Positions 42,354 through 42,701 of a DNA stretch of 42,701 nucleotides are shown piece by piece. Origin of the DNA: Lachnospiraceae bacterium (GTDB taxonomy: Bacteria > Bacillota > Clostridia > Lachnospirales > Lachnospiraceae); NCBI GenBank assembly GCA_900769115.1, contig CAAGFJ010000047.1, forward strand, positions 1-42,701. Direction: 5' to 3'. The notes under the pieces were generated by a model. The model did not search any database. It was not told the DNA's origin and saw nothing but the letters and a program-made list of their open reading frames with translations. Position 1 is the first letter of the stretch, and each line of letters begins with the position of its first letter. The translations under genes were made by a program, and so were the position numbers.

Positions 42354-42467
42354 ATGAAAGAGAGATATGAAACACCGGAGATGGAGATTGTAGAGTTTGA
42401 AGCAGAGGATATTATTACAACAAGTGGTGAGCCGGAGACACCTTTTGTGCCATTTTCAGGAAATTGA
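42354..42467 (+). CDS. 37-residue acidic peptide (possible modified-peptide precursor)
   Basis: A short gene with AAAGGAG at 42338-42344 before the ATG. The peptide begins MKERYETPEMEIVEFEAEDI and continues with ITTSG, then a Pro/Thr-rich tail ending in FSGN. The conserved-looking pattern Y-E-(T/A)-P-E-M-E-I followed by E-D-I-I-T-T-S-G is one I recognise from many small unannotated Lachnospiraceae proteins. It has no Cys and no signal peptide. Its size, acidic leader-like first half and Ser/Thr-bearing second half suit a ribosomally made, modified peptide; the HprK-like kinase at 37756 is a candidate modifying enzyme. Function is unproven. It lies between two paralogous surface-protein genes. 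Confidence 0.6.
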   Translation: MKERYETPEMEIVEFEAEDIITTSGEPETPFVPFSGN

Positions 42468-42528
42468 TGAAAGGAATATGGAAGTGGTCTGATCTGGTGG
42501 ATATGTAATATTAGAAAGGGAGGAAGAT

Positions 42529-42641
42529 ATGAAACAAAGAAAACGAGGAATAAGGCGGATGTTTGCCGGAGCCATGGCGGTTCTTATGGTGTTGTCAGCA
42601 GTGAATGTGAGCGGCTGGGGCATGATGAATGCGAAGGCGGA
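42529..42641 (+). repeat. Signal-peptide-region repeat, copy 2
   Basis: Near-identical second copy of 38838-38950, with changes mainly at GCGGTTCTTATGGTGTTG and GGCATGATG. It marks a tandem gene duplication or recombination. Confidence 0.9.
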
Positions 42642-42701
42642 GGAGACTGCAGTGGGAACCACTCCTCAATATTTGACGATAGGCTCAACAAAAATTATTG
42701 A
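42529..42701 (+). CDS. Second surface protein, 3'-truncated by window edge
   Basis: The first 57 codons of a paralogue of the GLUG protein. Its signal peptide (MFAGAMAVLMVLSAVNV core, cleavage after AKA) is nearly identical to that of the gene at 38838, and the ribosome site GGGAGGAAG is the same. The mature part (ETAVGTTPQYLTIGSTK) differs from the first paralogue at once. The gene runs past the end of the window, so its length and domains are not known. Confidence 0.85.
   Translation, partial: MKQRKRGIRRMFAGAMAVLMVLSAVNVSGWGMMNAKAEETAVGTTPQYLTIGSTKII

Overview
The window looks like a chromosomal segment of a Lachnospiraceae gut anaerobe of Coprococcus type. This rests on the adjacent phosphate butyryltransferase and butyrate kinase genes (the ptb-buk butyrate route), the tig-clpP-clpX-lon-ysxC and rho-rpmE-yqhQ-prmC-prfA blocks typical of Clostridia, an alpha/beta-type small acid-soluble spore protein, family-restricted proteins (DUF5688, DUF4364), and large Ig-like or GLUG-repeat surface proteins. 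The genus is an inference. I saw no tRNA, rRNA, CRISPR array, transposase or phage gene.

Layout. 141-2212 (minus strand): ptb-buk behind a clear promoter. 2607-8276: a 1889-residue cell-wall protein ending in a sortase-type signal. 8368-8559: spore DNA-binding protein followed by a strong terminator. 8852-15130: a proteostasis block (trigger factor, ClpP, ClpX, Lon, then the ribosome-assembly GTPase YsxC). 15214-16905 (minus): malic enzyme and a DUF4364 protein, ending in a hairpin shared with ysxC. 17150-23130: transcription and translation genes (rho, rpmE, yqhQ-like, prmC, prfA), then an isolated hisC. 23307-27008: DUF5688 protein, TetR regulator, stand-alone receiver domain, RarA and a small membrane protein. 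27222-31093: SEC-C protein, gltX, UvrD-type helicase. 31134-34231: an intracellular-type subtilase divergent from a 73-residue helical protein, an orphan metal-binding lipoprotein and a YhfC-like membrane protein. 34358-37477: a pantothenate operon that uses a PanG-type (DUF2520) ketopantoate reductase, then panB, panC and panD.

The most unusual part is 37536-42701. A promoter is followed by a tandem pair of about 38-nt RNA units. Each has a 4-bp hairpin with a GAUGCRCA loop; one stem base pair covaries between copies, and copy 1 can form a pseudoknot. Two terminator-like hairpins follow, then a gene for an HPr-kinase-like P-loop protein. Downstream lie a 1143-residue secreted protein with recently duplicated GLUG repeats, a 37-residue acidic Ser/Thr-bearing peptide gene, and a second surface protein with an almost identical signal-peptide region that runs off the window. 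I propose as inference that kinase, peptide and exported proteins form one system, with the RNA leader controlling the kinase.

Translation starts were set from Shine-Dalgarno spacing, which moves several away from the longest reading frame (ptb, the first surface protein, ssp, tig, clpP, rho, the receiver, the SEC-C protein, the subtilase and the 73-residue protein). Promoters and terminators were found by eye.
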